DNA of 64,000 nucleotides from Cristatella mucedo (lineage: Eukaryota; Bryozoa; Phylactolaemata; Cristatellidae). The DNA is taken from positions 1-64,000 of the forward strand of contig WPIO01000228.1 in assembly GCA_009760855.2 (NCBI GenBank), read 5' to 3'. Positions 1-53,163 of the stretch are shown piece after piece. The translations under genes and the position numbers were made by a program. The notes under the pieces are model-generated. The model had not been told where the DNA came from. It was given only the letters and a program-made list of their open reading frames with translations, and made no database searches. Positions within the stretch are counted from its first letter, which is position 1; every line of letters begins with the position of its first letter.

Positions 1-454
1 AAGTAGGGATTGATTTTGTCGTTGGTTGTGGTGGGGCGGGAGGGGGTAGGTATTGTACCTATATCCAAGATATAGGAGTAATCCAGGTAGCTGCCACCCT
101 CTAGGGGGGGGGGGAAGAGCATATGCCTCCTGCCCACCACATGGCTCTGCCACTGCCCGACGCCTACAACACGCCAAAAAGGGCAACGGTGGAGAGCTTG
201 AGATTGCACAAGCAGCGCTATCAGCTACACAGAACTTGAAAAAGCGCAAAGAATTATCTGTAGGATACAGCTGGTGGTTCGGCAGACGATATCAAGCAGA
301 CTTGTTACAAGCTTGTAGCTGCTAGTGTTCAGTGCTATGACTCACCGACCAGCAGAACGTTGCCCAAATAGAGCAACCTGAGGTCAGGTTCTCACCTTAC
401 ACGCCGGCAAGGTTGAAAGTCACACAGAGATCGGATTGCCTAAATAAATATCTT

Positions 455-846
455 GCTGCTCATAAAGCGATTCTCCTGCTCAGCTCGTATGCACCGAAAC
501 TCTGAAGCAGGCTTCCTGATACGGTCACTACATGCCATGACTTTGTATCCATTAAGTCCCAGCCCAAGACGCACCAGTTCTGGTCAACTTTCCCTTGGCC
601 CCAAATGAACTAATCTTTTTCTGTTCTTTGCATGCACACACGATTTCTAGCCATATGTCTTACTAGGCAGTGTTACTGAGTGTCTTCATGTTTGCTTCAG
701 CATGCTGGCCTAAACATGACTTTGCTTTTGCATGCTTCATAAATCGCACAAACCCTTGGGTACTGATTCTCTTACAGTGAGTTGCAAAGCGCCTGGGCCG
801 AGATTAAGTTCTCATAGGGGGCTATACAAATCAGCTATCATTACAG
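455..846 (+). mobile_element. CR1/L2-like LINE 3' fragment
   Basis: A decayed C-terminal piece (SSYAPK-like frame near 480) followed by a 3' UTR whose final hairpin (AAGCGCC then AGATTAAGTTCTC near 785-825) matches other LINE tails here. It is closest to the copy at 15.7-16.3 kb. Confidence 0.6.
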
Positions 847-1834
847 TCAATGGCCAAGTTCAAAGTTAATAACTTTGGGGCATTGCACTCAGCATAAATT
901 TGCCTGGATGAAAACTGTGGAGCTCAATATAAAGAGCTGAAAAGGGCTTTTTATTTTTAGGTTTGTAACAATAACACAGCTATATGTCAACAGTCATTGT
1001 TTACGATGAGTAGCAAGCATCTGACGACAAAAATCAAACCGAACCACAAAGAACAAATGCAGCCAAAGAGAACCGCTTTGCCTATGGCGTTTACATAAAC
1101 CAGTGTATACAACAAAAGAATGACGGAAATTCGTCTTCAACCCTTCACATTGATTAAAAAATGGCAGATTTTCATGCTATAGCCCAATGACAATTCCATT
1201 GCTTGTTTTGGGGGTACTTAAGCATGTGCAGTAAGAGGAAAGCTACAGTGTAACGACTTTTCTCCTTTCCTATCATCTAGTTATCGCCACTTAGCATGGA
1301 TAAGACCAACGAGCTGACTGCCTTTAAGGTCTAGTTGTGTACGTTGCACCAAATGAGACTTAGCAATGATACATTTGCTAAAGAATTGCCAATTGGTAAG
1401 ACTATGGTGAGAAACAATCTGAAAATATGGCTATGACCAGTACGGTACCTTGGATTATGCAGAGACCTAGCCACCAGTGTCACCACACCCGAGAACAGAC
1501 TAACAAAAACTGATGCTTTGAGGCATCGTTTCACTACAGCCAGTGTTCAAGCTCAAAGCCTGCAGGCTTCGACTTGCAAGCTAGTTGGTAGGGATACGAT
1601 TAGGTGGCGACTTGATGTACAACGTAAGTTGCCTTGGATCACACGAGCAGAAGCCATTCTGTTTGTTAAGTGTATACGTGCTTGTTTGCAGGGGATTTGG
1701 GCACGAGTACATTGGATCCATGAAGACTATGGCAAAGTCATATGATGTACGAGAGCAAATTCCTTATCTTTTTAGCAACTCCTGTGCCCCAATGAGGGTT
1801 TCAATGATTCCTGCCTTCAGAAGATGGTGAAATG

Positions 1835-1888
1835 TGTCGGCATAGGGGCTATGATCTGGGGTGTCGGCATAGGGGCTATGATCTGGGG
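1835..1888. repeat. 27-bp perfect tandem duplication
   Basis: A 27-bp unit starting TGTCGGCATAGG occurs twice back to back (1835-1861 and 1862-1888) without mismatch. Otherwise 850-2750 shows no recognisable gene or repeat. Confidence 0.85.
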
Positions 1889-2754
1889 ATGCTTCTGAAG
1901 CAACAGGCTACCTGTTACACATTGCTTATCTCGGATCAAGATGCAAGAGGCTTAGATAGAACTAATCCACAACGTTGTGATGCTAACGCAATGAGGCTTT
2001 GAAGAGCTAACTGTATTTAATCTTTTAAACAGGAAAATGACCCTCACTAAACGGCTGAGTATAATATTTTTCCACAGCACTACTGAGTTTCGTTCAGGGC
2101 CCATTACATTCACGGAGTGGCTAGTCGATCTACTGACTCGAATCCCGAACTTTGGGCATGTTTGGGATAAAGCACCTAGAAAGCTCAGAGCACAAGTAGG
2201 TGGTACCACGACTGAATACTCGCTTTTCTCTCGTCTGCAGGACGTTTGGAGAGCGGCGATGGCAAATGTTTGCTAACGTTTAGCTTGCTCTACGCCAAAG
2301 AGGCTCAGGTAGCTTACTGCTCATCGAGGTGATAACAACTTCATTTTAGTGCTACAAGCTAATAGACGTGTACTTATACTTTACGTGTGTGTCACGTAGG
2401 CTTATTTTATATAGCACACACATGATTGAAGCACATTGCAGTAATGCTTTCATAGCAATTTGGAACTTTTAGGGTAAGGTGGCCATTTTAGGCGTCCTCA
2501 AACAAGCCTTGGAGCTCTAGCGCATATGTTTAGTCAACTGAGCAGTGCAATGAGAGAATTACTAGCTGATACTAGCTTCCAAAGATAGTAAGTCTTCACA
2601 CAGTGCTTGCTGCTAGGCTCCCACTTCAATAGCAGACTGGTTTCCTGAACATTCGTTTGTTTAGGAAGTTTTATGTGTTTTAGCTCCTTGCTTTGGCTCT
2701 CAAACGTCACGGAGCTACATTTTCTAGTCATAAGTATAATGTAAAGTATAGCAA

Positions 2755-2880
2755 AACACTTAGCCTATCGAAATCAGAAATAAACTACTGCAGATGTCCG
2801 AGCAGAGCTGAATCAATATTTCAAATTTCACGATGATCCATGAAGTATTGGCCGAGTTATAGATTTTAAAACTGACATGC
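2755..2880. repeat. Fragment of the foldback element
   Basis: Shares TCGAAATCAGAAAT, AGCAGAGCTGAA and TATTGGCCGAGTTAT with the right arm of the element at 8226-9354. The rest of the arm is absent. Confidence 0.6.
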
Positions 2881-2894
2881 TTTCCATACTAACT

Positions 2895-3053
2895 GATTTA
2901 AAAGCCCCTTTTATACAGCGACAGAGGAGTCTTTACGACTATCACTGCCGCTTGCAGCGGAAATTAAGGATCGCCCGCAGACGGAATCGAACCGACGACC
3001 TCGGGACCGAGGTCGTGAAAAGCAACCAGCCACCTTATCTATTGTGCCACTAT
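2895..3053 (-). mobile_element. tRNA-derived SINE, family 1 (minus)
   Basis: Reverse strand shows a tRNA-like head with a B-box (GGTTCGATTCC type, here GGTTCGATTCCG) and a body with GATAGTCGTAAAGACTCC hairpin-like sequence, as in the copies at 5.0 and 9.0 kb. Diverged. Confidence 0.75.
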
Positions 3054-3371
3054 GCATTCAGATATAAAGTGCCTAGAACGAGATATAGTTTTCTTGGAGT
3101 GCTATACAAATATCTTATTAGTACCATGACAATTCTACACTTGGTTCTTAACATGACCACAAGAGTATTGTCACAACATGACCTTGGTATTTACCCATCA
3201 ATGATCATGTCTCTGGTGGTCGGGTAAGGTCACGGTTTGGTCCCTAGCCGGAATTGTGGCCTAGGTAGATGCACTGGCTTAAGGTCTTGAGCAAACATAT
3301 TCAGATGTGAGTACCTATGCCTAATGATGAAGCCGAACAATGCATATTACTAGCAGCATGCAACATCTTAC

Positions 3372-44169
<40,798 letters not shown>

Positions 44170-44494
44170 CTAGAATATGAATGAAGGATCATACCAAAAT
44201 GAAGCGGTTTTTCAAAAAGACGGCAGCACCAGCAAAACCTGTCCTTGTGGCACTCGGAAAGCATGTGGTAGCCACATGAGTAACCTGGCCAAGCACGATC
44301 TCCAATTACTCTCTGATGTTTTTGAAGTGCCCCCAATTTCTAGAAGACGATTGGACAAGAAATTGAAATTGCATAACGAGCTTCAAATTCCACTAAAATG
44401 ATCTATCAACTTGAAACCAATGAGGCAATCTGAAAACATCCTAACAATACTGTGAAATACTATGACAGATGTGCTGCTGGGCATGTGCTGAGTT

Positions 44495-44650
44495 GGTGAG
44501 CCGTGATGGCAACTAGGTAAGGCGGTTGTTTTCATGACTTCGTCATAGGTCGTGGGTTCGAATCCTGCGGTGGGCGATCCTTTATTTGCCCTGGAAGCGG
44601 TGATGATAGCCCTAAAGGCTTTTCAAGCCCCCATGGCTGACCTGGCAAGA
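44495..44650 (+). mobile_element. SINE family 1 (plus)
   Basis: GTGAGCCGTGATGGCAACTA then GGTAAGGCGGTTG (A-box), GGGTTCGAATCCTGCGGTGG (B-box) and GATAGCCCTAAAGGC. The only plus-strand copy; it lies 0.3 kb upstream of the first visible copy B exon. Confidence 0.82.
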
Positions 44651-45380
44651 ATGTGCCAAGGTGACTCACATCTTCAGCCCCCCTTGGGTTGTGAGCAAGT
44701 AACATCAAGGTTGAAATCCAGGGTACACCAATATGACTATGAGTGAAACTTACTGATATGTGACATCACCAACACTAGGACGTCTGGCTAATAAACTTGC
44801 CAAGGTTGCCAGCCCAACTTATGCTCCACATGCACCCTGAAGGACATTCCGGTAGGCAGCCGAGACCGTTCCAGCAAACACAGAGCGAGCGTGAATAAAT
44901 TTGTCTATGGGCCTGAAAGTTGACTCTGGCAGCTTCTGGAAATCCCGAAAAATTGGTGACTTACTACTGAAAGGCTTTAGAAAAAGCTGGGACAAAAAAC
45001 ACAGCAAAAAGGGTGTGGTTGACCTATGAACCCAGTGGGCCCTACAGTGAAAGGACTAAAAAGAATTGACCAGGAATGTCAACTTACTACCATTTTGAGC
45101 CTGGATGCTACCAATCCCTGAATAGGCAGTGCTTTAAAGACCAAGGGATGCATGCCTCGAAGGATCTGAGGATTCCACATGCGGCCTGCTAAACCTCCAA
45201 CTGAGATACTTGTTCGAGCTTGCATGCACACTTGTCTGGTGAGTGCTGCTTAGATGCCTTAACACTTTGAGTTATGCTGAAGGGAACTACTAACAGTAGT
45301 CCTTTCACGTGAAATCAAGTTAGCACAAGAATTGAATCCCGAACCAGTCCCATATGTGTTAATTCTACTTCTTCAAGTGC
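44650..45380. other. No gene recognised
   Basis: A minus-strand frame at 44819-45007 is preceded by a CAG and ends by a stop, but matches nothing I know. The missing copy B N-terminal exon is not recognisable here. Confidence 0.5.
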
Positions 45381-45518
45381 TTAACCCCTTGAAACTGCTC
45401 ACATTATTGCCAATCAGTTGACATGCATCCTTTTCAGCGTATGCAATGTGCCTAGTAAGATTTAGTTGTCTTTGATTGCAATATTAATGTTTTATTATTA
45501 TTATTATTATTATTATAT
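45380..45518 (+). mobile_element. LINE 3' end, decayed
   Basis: TTTTCAGCGTATGCAATGTG then GCCTAGTAAGATTTAGTTG and (ATT)n. Confidence 0.6.
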
Positions 45519-45628
45519 GATATTAACTGAAAAACAAGAAGTCTTGGTCCTTTCTTGGTTGACCCTACATGCATATACTTTTTTATATAATAGCAATCAT
45601 AAAACATCAGTATAACACCCTAGGAGAA

Positions 45629-46806
45629 CTAAATAATAATAATAATAATAATACACTTGATAAAGCACCCTCAGAGAACTCAATCTCTTTCTCGGTGCTT
45701 TACATTTGCTGAAAAGTGAAACGCGATTGAATGGTGAGTGATATCATGCTTGATAAACATGAATAACATGGTTAGGGGTGACATGCACAGGGTCAGCATG
45801 CAAGTGTGGTTAGTGGCAGCATGCACAGTGTCAGCACCCATGAGCACATGAAACTCTAATCACAGGGACCCACTAAATGCTGTCCTAAATAGGTGTCAAA
45901 GTTCTTTTTAAAAGTGGTCAAGTCAGGGGATGTCGTGACACAAGTTGGGAGGGAGTTCCAGGCTTTGGGAGCATACGAACTAAATGCACTGTCTCCAAAG
46001 GATTTGAGGTTTGTACGAGGTATTGGTATGCTGTTGGATTCCGAAAAGCGGGTGGTACAATACTTGGCCTGGTGGGGAAGTACATCTGATAGGTAGGCTG
46101 GAGCCAGAGAATGAAGAGACCTAAAAGTGAGCGACAAAACCATGAAGTCAATCCGTTGTTTGACTGGTAGCCAGTGCCGGTCGGCGAGAAGTGGTGTGAT
46201 GTGGCAACTGCACCGCTCACGACAGACAAGCCTAGCTGCAGTTTTGCACCAGCTGTAATCGCATGATTGCACATGCCGGTAGGCCAGCAAGCAGAGAGTT
46301 ACAGAAGTCAAGACGGGATGTCACAAACTCATGGACCAACTTAGATGTCGTATTCTTATCTAAATAAGCCCGAATTTTAGCAATGTTATGTCACTGAAAG
46401 TAGGTAAACTTTACTGTGGAGCTGATGTGGTCGTCTAACGAAAGGTCACTTTGGAACATGACACCTATATTTCGTGCAGATTCAACAGGAGATATGCTGA
46501 CAGAGCCGATTTTGAGCGTCAGCCTTTTCCAATTCCTGAATCACACTGGGTTTGCCCATAACTAGTAAGTTAGTTTTGTCATCGTTTAGTTTTAGAAAAT
46601 TTGCTGCCATCCATGTGCGGATGTCATAAATGCATGCAGCAAGTGAGTTTAGAGAATTTGAGGTGCTCGAAGACTGGGAGGGATCAAAGCAAAGGTACAA
46701 CTGAGTGTCATCCGCATAGAAGTGAAAGCCTAGATCGTGCTTGGCAATCACATCGGCAAGAGGGAGAGTATGAACTGTGAAAAGAACCGGACCTAGCACG
46801 GAGTCC
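45629..46806 (-). mobile_element. LINE 3' fragment, 1.2 kb (minus)
   Basis: Tail (AAT)n and hairpin at 45629-45710. Minus frames cover the RT from YADDTQLY (about 46711) to the C-terminal AFSSYAPKAWNSLPTCV. It ends at the motif B-C region, abutting an older LINE. Confidence 0.9.
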
Positions 46807-47450
46807 CGATCTCTGTCTAAGCACTTGAAATATACTGCAAAGGAAGCATGTCAATTGGTTAGCAATAATATATACTATGTCAACACGCATTAGCACAAAA
46901 AGAATAATTTATACAGACCCAGCAAATAAAAGAGGAAGAAGTGGGTTATAACTACTTTTAATTAAATGTCATCGAGTCAGGGAGTGTCGTGATGTCAGTC
47001 GGTAGAGAGTTCCAGGCTTTGGAAGCATATAAACAAAAGGCACAGTCTCTGAAGGATTTGAGGTTGGTTCGAAGCACAGCTAAATCATCTGAGTCAAGAA
47101 AACTGGTGGTTCACAGCCTGATTAGGAAGTAGTTCAGATAGGTAGGCTGGAGCAAAGGAATGAAGGGACCTAAAAATGAGTAAAAAAAAACAAACGGAAG
47201 TCTGGCTGATTCGGAGCCACTGCAGGTCGGCGAGACCGAGGTGTATTGTGGTAGTTGTGAGGTTCACGATAGACAAGGCTAGCAGAGCTTTGCACCAACA
47301 GCAGCTAATCAATTGCACAGGTGGGAAGACCAGCACATTGTGAGATGCAAGGTAGACATTGTGGATGCAAGGATACATGACGACCTCAGATATTGTAGGA
47401 GGCTGCAGCCGGGATCCGGATTCTGAACGGCAACCTGGAAAAGACACGTT
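46807..47450 (-). mobile_element. Older LINE 3' fragment (minus)
   Basis: AAGCACTTGAAATATACTGC (hairpin remnant), then GAGAGTTCCAGGCTTTGG and GATAGGTAGGCTGGAGC. Similar in age to 25782-26480. Confidence 0.7.
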
Positions 47451-47754
47451 CGAATAGGAGGCTGCATCGCAATATGCTGGCCCGTCCCCTACAGTTTAAG
47501 CAGCTGCATTTGTGGTTGGATTACTCATAAGCTGCAGCTGCATTGCAGTTACAGCTCATGTTCTGAACTTTCAAACCTAATCTTATAGCATAACATTCAA
47601 TGCATTACTAATGCCCACTTAGCCATATAGGTGATATTAGCATAGCAGGATGATATCAGTTTCAGTTTATTAACAGTTGATCGGCACAGTGAAATGATTT
47701 CTCGTGCCCGATACGAAATTCGAGGTTGTGGGGCTAGGTACTTGCCTAGAGGAG

Positions 47755-47990
47755 CGTAGACAGAATTTAAAAAGAAGCTAAAACCCACACTGTTCCTCAC
47801 AGCACTTGCTGGTTCGATGTGAATCATCCTCTGTGCAATGATACATGTGCTGACACTGTGGATGCTATGACTAACCAATTGAAACCCTTCCTTTTCAGCA
47901 CATCTGAAGTGCCTAGAAAGAGTTTTGGTTCTCTTCGGATTCCTTCATAAATGTCTTATCATGACTGATATTATTATTATTATCTTTACA
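47755..47990 (+). mobile_element. Old LINE 3' fragment
   Basis: TTTAAAAAGAAGCTAAAACC, TGCTGACACTGTGGATGC and AAGTGCCTAGAAAGAG, then (ATT)n. 47990-48770 shows nothing recognisable. Confidence 0.65.
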
Positions 47991-48779
47991 GTATGGCAGC
48001 ATGACAACGCTGAAGATCTTTTTTAATTAAAAGTGAAACAAAGTCAATGGGCGACACGTAAGCAAAACAGAAATTTTTACAGGTCTAGAAGCTACGAAAA
48101 CTATGTAAAAGCAACCTAAAGGGATAGGATAATTGCTAAAACTTTACATGCGTCCAGCAGAATGAGAAGCTAACAGAATTTTCGGATAATCTAGCTAATT
48201 GCAAATGATAATACAAAATGCAGATGCTGAGGAGGCTTGAGTGAGGTACGCGAGTAAATGTGCTAAGAACCAGTAATTCGCCTACAGGGCATAAGTGATA
48301 CAAAATAAAAGGGTGCATGCTTGAACCGTTAAAAATTCTAGTGCCGCTGACTGGAAAACGACAAACAGTAAGAATTATGCCAATCGTTGTAACAGTGACC
48401 AAGCTTGCGTGTCCCAGGCTCAAATCAGCCATTTATCTATTCAACCACTCAGCTATTCATCTAGGCTGCCAGCCAGAGCAGTTTTCCTAAGTGAAGGAGT
48501 ACGATCCTCGTTCTTGACAAACAGGACAGCGACGCATCAAAGCAAAACCTAGGCAACTACCTGGAATATTGCTCTGCACTTTTAGGTAAATTTTGCACTT
48601 CAGATTCTTCGCTTTGAAGAAGTGTGTGGCAGCACACTACGCTGCAGTCAGAAATGCTGGAAGGAGGGCGAATAGGATCCAAGTAACAACCCGGTAGCAA
48701 TCGCAACCATATCTTGCTGCCAAAGATGAGTTTTAAGCGCAAAACCAGTGTTTTCCACTATGCGCGAGGTACGGCCGAA

Positions 48780-50120
48780 TGCAGCTAGATATCGCGCCGG
48801 AGGCCTGTTCCGCAATCCACCTCGATCCACCGCAATTCATTCTAGTTCCCGTCAAATCCACCACAAATCAGCTTCGCACAACTGCAGATAGTTTGGAATA
48901 TCAAACTACGCTACACGTACAATGTACCCAGAACATTTCGCGATATTCCGCTCACGCGTTCTCACGAAGTCCACTGAAATAAGATTGCACTGGCCCAGGC
49001 CAATACCGCAATCCACTGCATTCCACCATGCAACGAAAGAAATCGTGATCGAAAAGCTCCTTTTTTGATTGCATATGACAGCACACTCTGCGACAATTGC
49101 ATTAAAAAATTTCACTTGTATTGGCACGGTAGTTCTCGCGAAATACGCTGCAATCGACTGCAGTAGCCCGGGCCAATACCGCAATCCACTTCAATCCACA
49201 GAATCCACCGCATAAAAAAATCGAAATACATTGCGCCGAGCTCCAGTTTGTATTGCATATTAAAGTGCATCGTGCTGTGTGCACAACCACGTAAAATAAA
49301 AAAATTGTGCAACCTCGCGCTGTGTCAATGGGCGGCAATCGCCTGAAATGACCTGGAAAACTACACCAATCCACTCTATTCCACTGCAAATCATCCTCAA
49401 ATCGCCATCGCGAAGCTCTAAATTGACATTTCATATAGGAATAGACTCAGTTCAAAGTGCATCCACAAAGTTTCGCTCCATCGTGCTCACGCGTTCTCAT
49501 GCAATGAATTACAATCGACTGCAACGACCCGGTTCCATCCAGTGGGTTGCCGTCGATTGAACGCGCACCATGGGTAAAAAGTATGCGTGCACACAGGTAC
49601 ATGTTACGTGGAATGAGAGTTGCAGTTTATTGCAGCCAATCTTGTCAATTTTCCTCGGATTTTGCTATAGGCCCCTATCATTGCTGTTGATTGCCGTGCT
49701 TTGGTGACAATTAACAAACAGATCATCTTGAAAATTCCACGGTTTTACTTTGGACGCAGTGAAATTTTATATGTAATGACAATTGAAGCTTCCGAGCTGC
49801 CAATTTCTCTTCAATTAACCGGTAATTGGGGTATTGGCCCGGGGCATTGCTGTCGATTGCCGTTCATTGCTCGCGATTGTACGTGACGATTGGTTGAAAG
49901 GATTTTATTGCACTTTCAACACAGTTGGCTGTGACAGGTAAGATATATTTGATCTTGGCCCAGTCACTTTCCAGTGATTTGAGATGAACCATAATGGACT
50001 GCCGTATTTGCCCGGGCCATTGCCGTCTGTTGCCATGCATTGCCCAAGATTGAACGGTCAGAGCTGATTGAAAGGGTTGAAGGTATGTGTGCACGCAGTG
50101 AGATGTTACGTGGAATGAGA
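48780..50120. repeat. Inverted pair of diverged tandem arrays, period about 165-180 bp
   Basis: Left half: CCAATACCGCAATCCACT-type blocks recur at about 49003, 49179 and 49361, each preceded by GCAATCGACTGCA...CCCGGG. Right half: the reverse complement theme, GGCCC...CATTGCTGTCGATTGCC, recurs at about 49670, 49830 and 50003. GTTACGTGGAATGAGA occurs twice (about 49605 and 50105). The axis is near 49560. No coding signal. It ends where the next LINE begins. Confidence 0.75.
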
Positions 50121-50304
50121 AATTGGAACTTGGCTAAAATCGATAAACTGCCCGACAATTAAAGAAGCTACTCCATTTGGTTTCTCGTTCTTTCACACCC
50201 CTAGATCAATCAAAACTGGAGGTGGAGTTGCTATTATCGCGAGCTCGAAATTCAACTTCAAGCCATTTGCAGTACCCTCGAAGCAGTCTTTTGAACCAAT
50301 TGTC

Positions 50305-51420
50305 TTGGTCTCACCCGAAAACAAGCTACCGATAGTGGCAGTAGTCTATCGCCCACCAGGTACCAAATCCTCCTTAATCTCAGATTTCTCTGATCTCATT
50401 TCGATTCTGTGTGCAAGAAATCGATCCTTCCTCGTTATGGGTGATTTCAACGTTCACATTGATAACTTATCTGACGGTCTCAGCACCAAATTTCGTGCAT
50501 TGACTGACTCATTGTCTCCTGTGGCTCATGTGCATGGCCCTACCCACATCAAGGGTCACACACTCGACCAGATTTTCTCATACAACTGCACTTTGTCATC
50601 ACCAATTATTACCAAATCCTGCTTATCTGACCACATGCAGATCTCATTCAATCTACAGTGTGTGCCCACCTCCTCCTCTAAAATAACCTGTGAATCGCGA
50701 AACCTCAAGACCCTTGACATCGATGCTGTCCGTGCGAGAATATCTGCTTCGCCTCTGCTGCTCAGTCCTCCCTCCGATCTGTCGTCATTGGTAGATAGCT
50801 ACAACACGACACTAGCTGACAAGCTCGACGAGTTTTCGCCTCTGACAAAGCGCACTGTGCGCCCTCGCCCAGACGGCCTATGGTTTACCACAGACATTAA
50901 ACTAGCCAGGTCTACTAAACGAAAGCTTGAAAAAGCATACAAAAGATCCGGACAAACTGTCCATCGTCAGGCATATGAAGACTACTGTAAGTCATACCAA
51001 TCGATCCTAGCAAAGGTCAAGTCTAGCTTCTATAGAAACATTGTTGACTCACAGATGCACAATCCAAAAATGCTGATGTCGACGATCAACCATCTCCTTA
51101 ACCGTTCCCAGATTAACTCCTTACCTGATGATCCTTGTGATGATCTAGCCGATTGCTTCTCTCGATTCTTTGTGCCGAAGATAGACAAGATCAGGGTATC
51201 CATCCTTGCGATGACAGCCTCCCCACTAGAATGCTGCTCCTCGGTTCCTGGCTGCACCTCAATGTCTAAATTTAAGCAGGTCACTAGTGATCTAGTCCTA
51301 AAGTTCGTATCGCAATCAAAGAAGACAACAAGTCCTCTGGACCCTATTCCCACAGTCCTGCTCCTACGTTGCATTGATCTGCTGCTGCCATGCATAAATA
51401 ACATCATTAATATATATTAG
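50305..51420 (+). pseudogene. LINE endonuclease C-terminal part and linker
   Basis: Encodes VVYRPPGTKSS, FLVMGDFNVH (catalytic Asp/Asn), HTLDQIFSYNC and CLSDHMQISFN (catalytic Asp-His), then an Arg/Lys-rich linker to the RT. It stops at INIY because of a base deletion also present at 39.5 kb. Confidence 0.9.
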
Positions 51421-51500
51421 CCTCAGGTCATGTCCCAGTACCTTTTAAAAAAGCTGTAGTCAGGCCTCTTCTCAAGAAAGCGACACTAGACCAAGAGAAC

Positions 51501-52175
51501 TTGAGCAACTTCCGCCCAGTCTCCCTTCTACCATTCCTATCAAAAACACTGGAACAGGTCGTGGCAGACCAGCTGAACTCATATATCGAAACCTCACACC
51601 TTGCTAGTAAGTTCCAGTCTGGCTTTAGAGCTAATCACTCAACAGAGTCAGCATTGCTTAGGGTATACAACGACCTACTTAGGAATGCAGACATGGGTCG
51701 AGTGTCTCTGCTTGTTTTGCTCGATCTTTCAGCAGCTTTTGACACCATCGATCACAAAGTTCTTCTAGAGCGCCTCTCATCTCGCCTGGGCATCACTGGC
51801 ACTGCTCTGCAGTGGTTCAGGTCCTATCTCAGTGGGAGACTCCAGAGTATTGACGTGAATGGACAAAGATCATCTGAAGTACCTCTGAAATATGGAGTAC
51901 CTCAGGGCTCAGTGCTAGGTCCGGTTCTTTTCGCGGTTTATACTCTCCCTCTTGCTGATGTGATTGCGAAGCACAATCTAGGCTTTCACTTCTATGCGGA
52001 TGACACTCAGTTGTACCGTTGCTTTGATCCCTCCCAGTCTTCGAGCACCTCAAATTCTCTAAACTCACTTGCTGCATGCATTGATGACATCCGCACATGG
52101 ATGGCAGCAAATTTTCTAAAACTAAACGATGACAAAACTAACTTACTAGTTATGAGCAAACCGCAAATTTTCTAA
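51501..52175 (+). pseudogene. LINE reverse transcriptase core
   Basis: [32 protein letters not shown] (A), [13 protein letters not shown] (B), FHFYADDTQLYRC (C) and [14 protein letters not shown] (D) are all present, so the palm was intact until the duplication at 52108. Confidence 0.92.
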
Positions 52176-52219
52176 AACTAAACGATGACAAAACTAACTT
52201 ACTAGTTATGAGCAAACCG
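52108..52219. repeat. 56-bp perfect tandem duplication inside the LINE
   Basis: The block starting CAAATTTTCTAAAAC (52108-52163) is repeated exactly at 52164-52219. Because 56 is not a multiple of three, it breaks the RT frame. Confidence 0.95.
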
Positions 52220-52885
52220 AATGCAATTCAGAGATTGGAAAGGCTGTCTCTCAAAATTGGCTCTGCCAGCATATCTCCTGTTGAATCAGCTCGAAATCTA
52301 GGTTTCATATTCCAAAGCGACCTCTCGTTAGACGACCATATCAGCTCCACGGTCAAATCTGCCTATTTTCAGCTTCATAACATTGCTAAAATTCGGGCTT
52401 GTTTAGATAAGGATACCACGTCTAAGTTGGTCCATGCATTCGTGACATCTCGTCTCGACTTCTGCAACTCACTGCTTACTGGCCTACCAGCACGTGCGAT
52501 CGGGCGATTGCAGCTGGTGAAAAACTCTGCAGCAAGGCTTGTCTGTCGTGAGCGTCGCAGTTGCCACATTACTCCACTTCTCGCCGACCTGCACTGGCTA
52601 CCAGTCAAGCAACGGATTGACTTCAAGGTTTTGTCGCTCACTTTTAGGTCCCTTCATTCTATGGCTCCAGCCTATCTCTCCGACATACTCCCCCATCAGG
52701 CCAAGCATCGTACCACCGGCTTTTCGGAATCCAACAGTCTAGAAATACCTCGTACAAATCTCAAATCCTTTGGAGACCGTGCATTTAGTTCGTATTCTCC
52801 CAAAGCCTGGAACTCCCTTCCGACCTGCGTCAGAACATCCCCTGACCTGACCACATTTAAAAAGAACTTAAAAACACCTATTTAG
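52208..52885 (+). pseudogene. LINE RT thumb and C-terminal tail
   Basis: [20 protein letters not shown] (motif E), a long helical tail, and FSSYSPKAWNSLPTCVRTSP at the end, typical of CR1/L2-group elements. Open over 225 codons. Confidence 0.88.
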
Positions 52886-53123
52886 GACAGCATTTAGTGG
52901 GTCCCTGTGATTCGTCCTTCACGTGCTTATGCGTGCTGACACTGTGCATGCTGCCACTAACCACATTTGCATGCTGACCCTGTGCATGTCACCCCTAACC
53001 ATGTTATTCATTTTGTTTGTTTTTTAAGCATGATTTTACTTACCATTCAATTGCATTTCCCTTTGCAGCAAATGTAAAGCGCCTAGAAAGAGATTAAGTT
53101 CTCTGAGGGCGCTTTATCAAGTG

Positions 53124-53163
<40 letters not shown>

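Larger units (their letters stand above)
50126..53163 (+). mobile_element. CR1/L2-like LINE, 3.0 kb, best preserved copy
   Basis: Begins in the endonuclease at the ETWLKS-equivalent position and runs to the AAGCGCC...GGGCGCTTT hairpin and (ATT)n at 53105-53163. Three long frames cover it: 50305-51420 (endonuclease end and linker), 51501-52175 (RT) and 52208-52885 (RT C-terminal tail). They are separated by a one-base deletion with stop near 51415 and by a 56-bp tandem duplication at 52108-52219. It starts exactly at the end of the inverted array, in the spacer between the two XDH/AOX copies. Confidence 0.93.

Noticed and set aside
44177..44401. Plus-strand 74-codon frame with CPCGTRKACGSHM
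   Set aside because: Overlaps upstream intron of copy B, matches no known domain, no further exons seen.
44819..45007. Missing N-terminal exon of copy B
   Set aside because: It has an acceptor-like CAG but none of the VNG-type start or YLR segment of the family.
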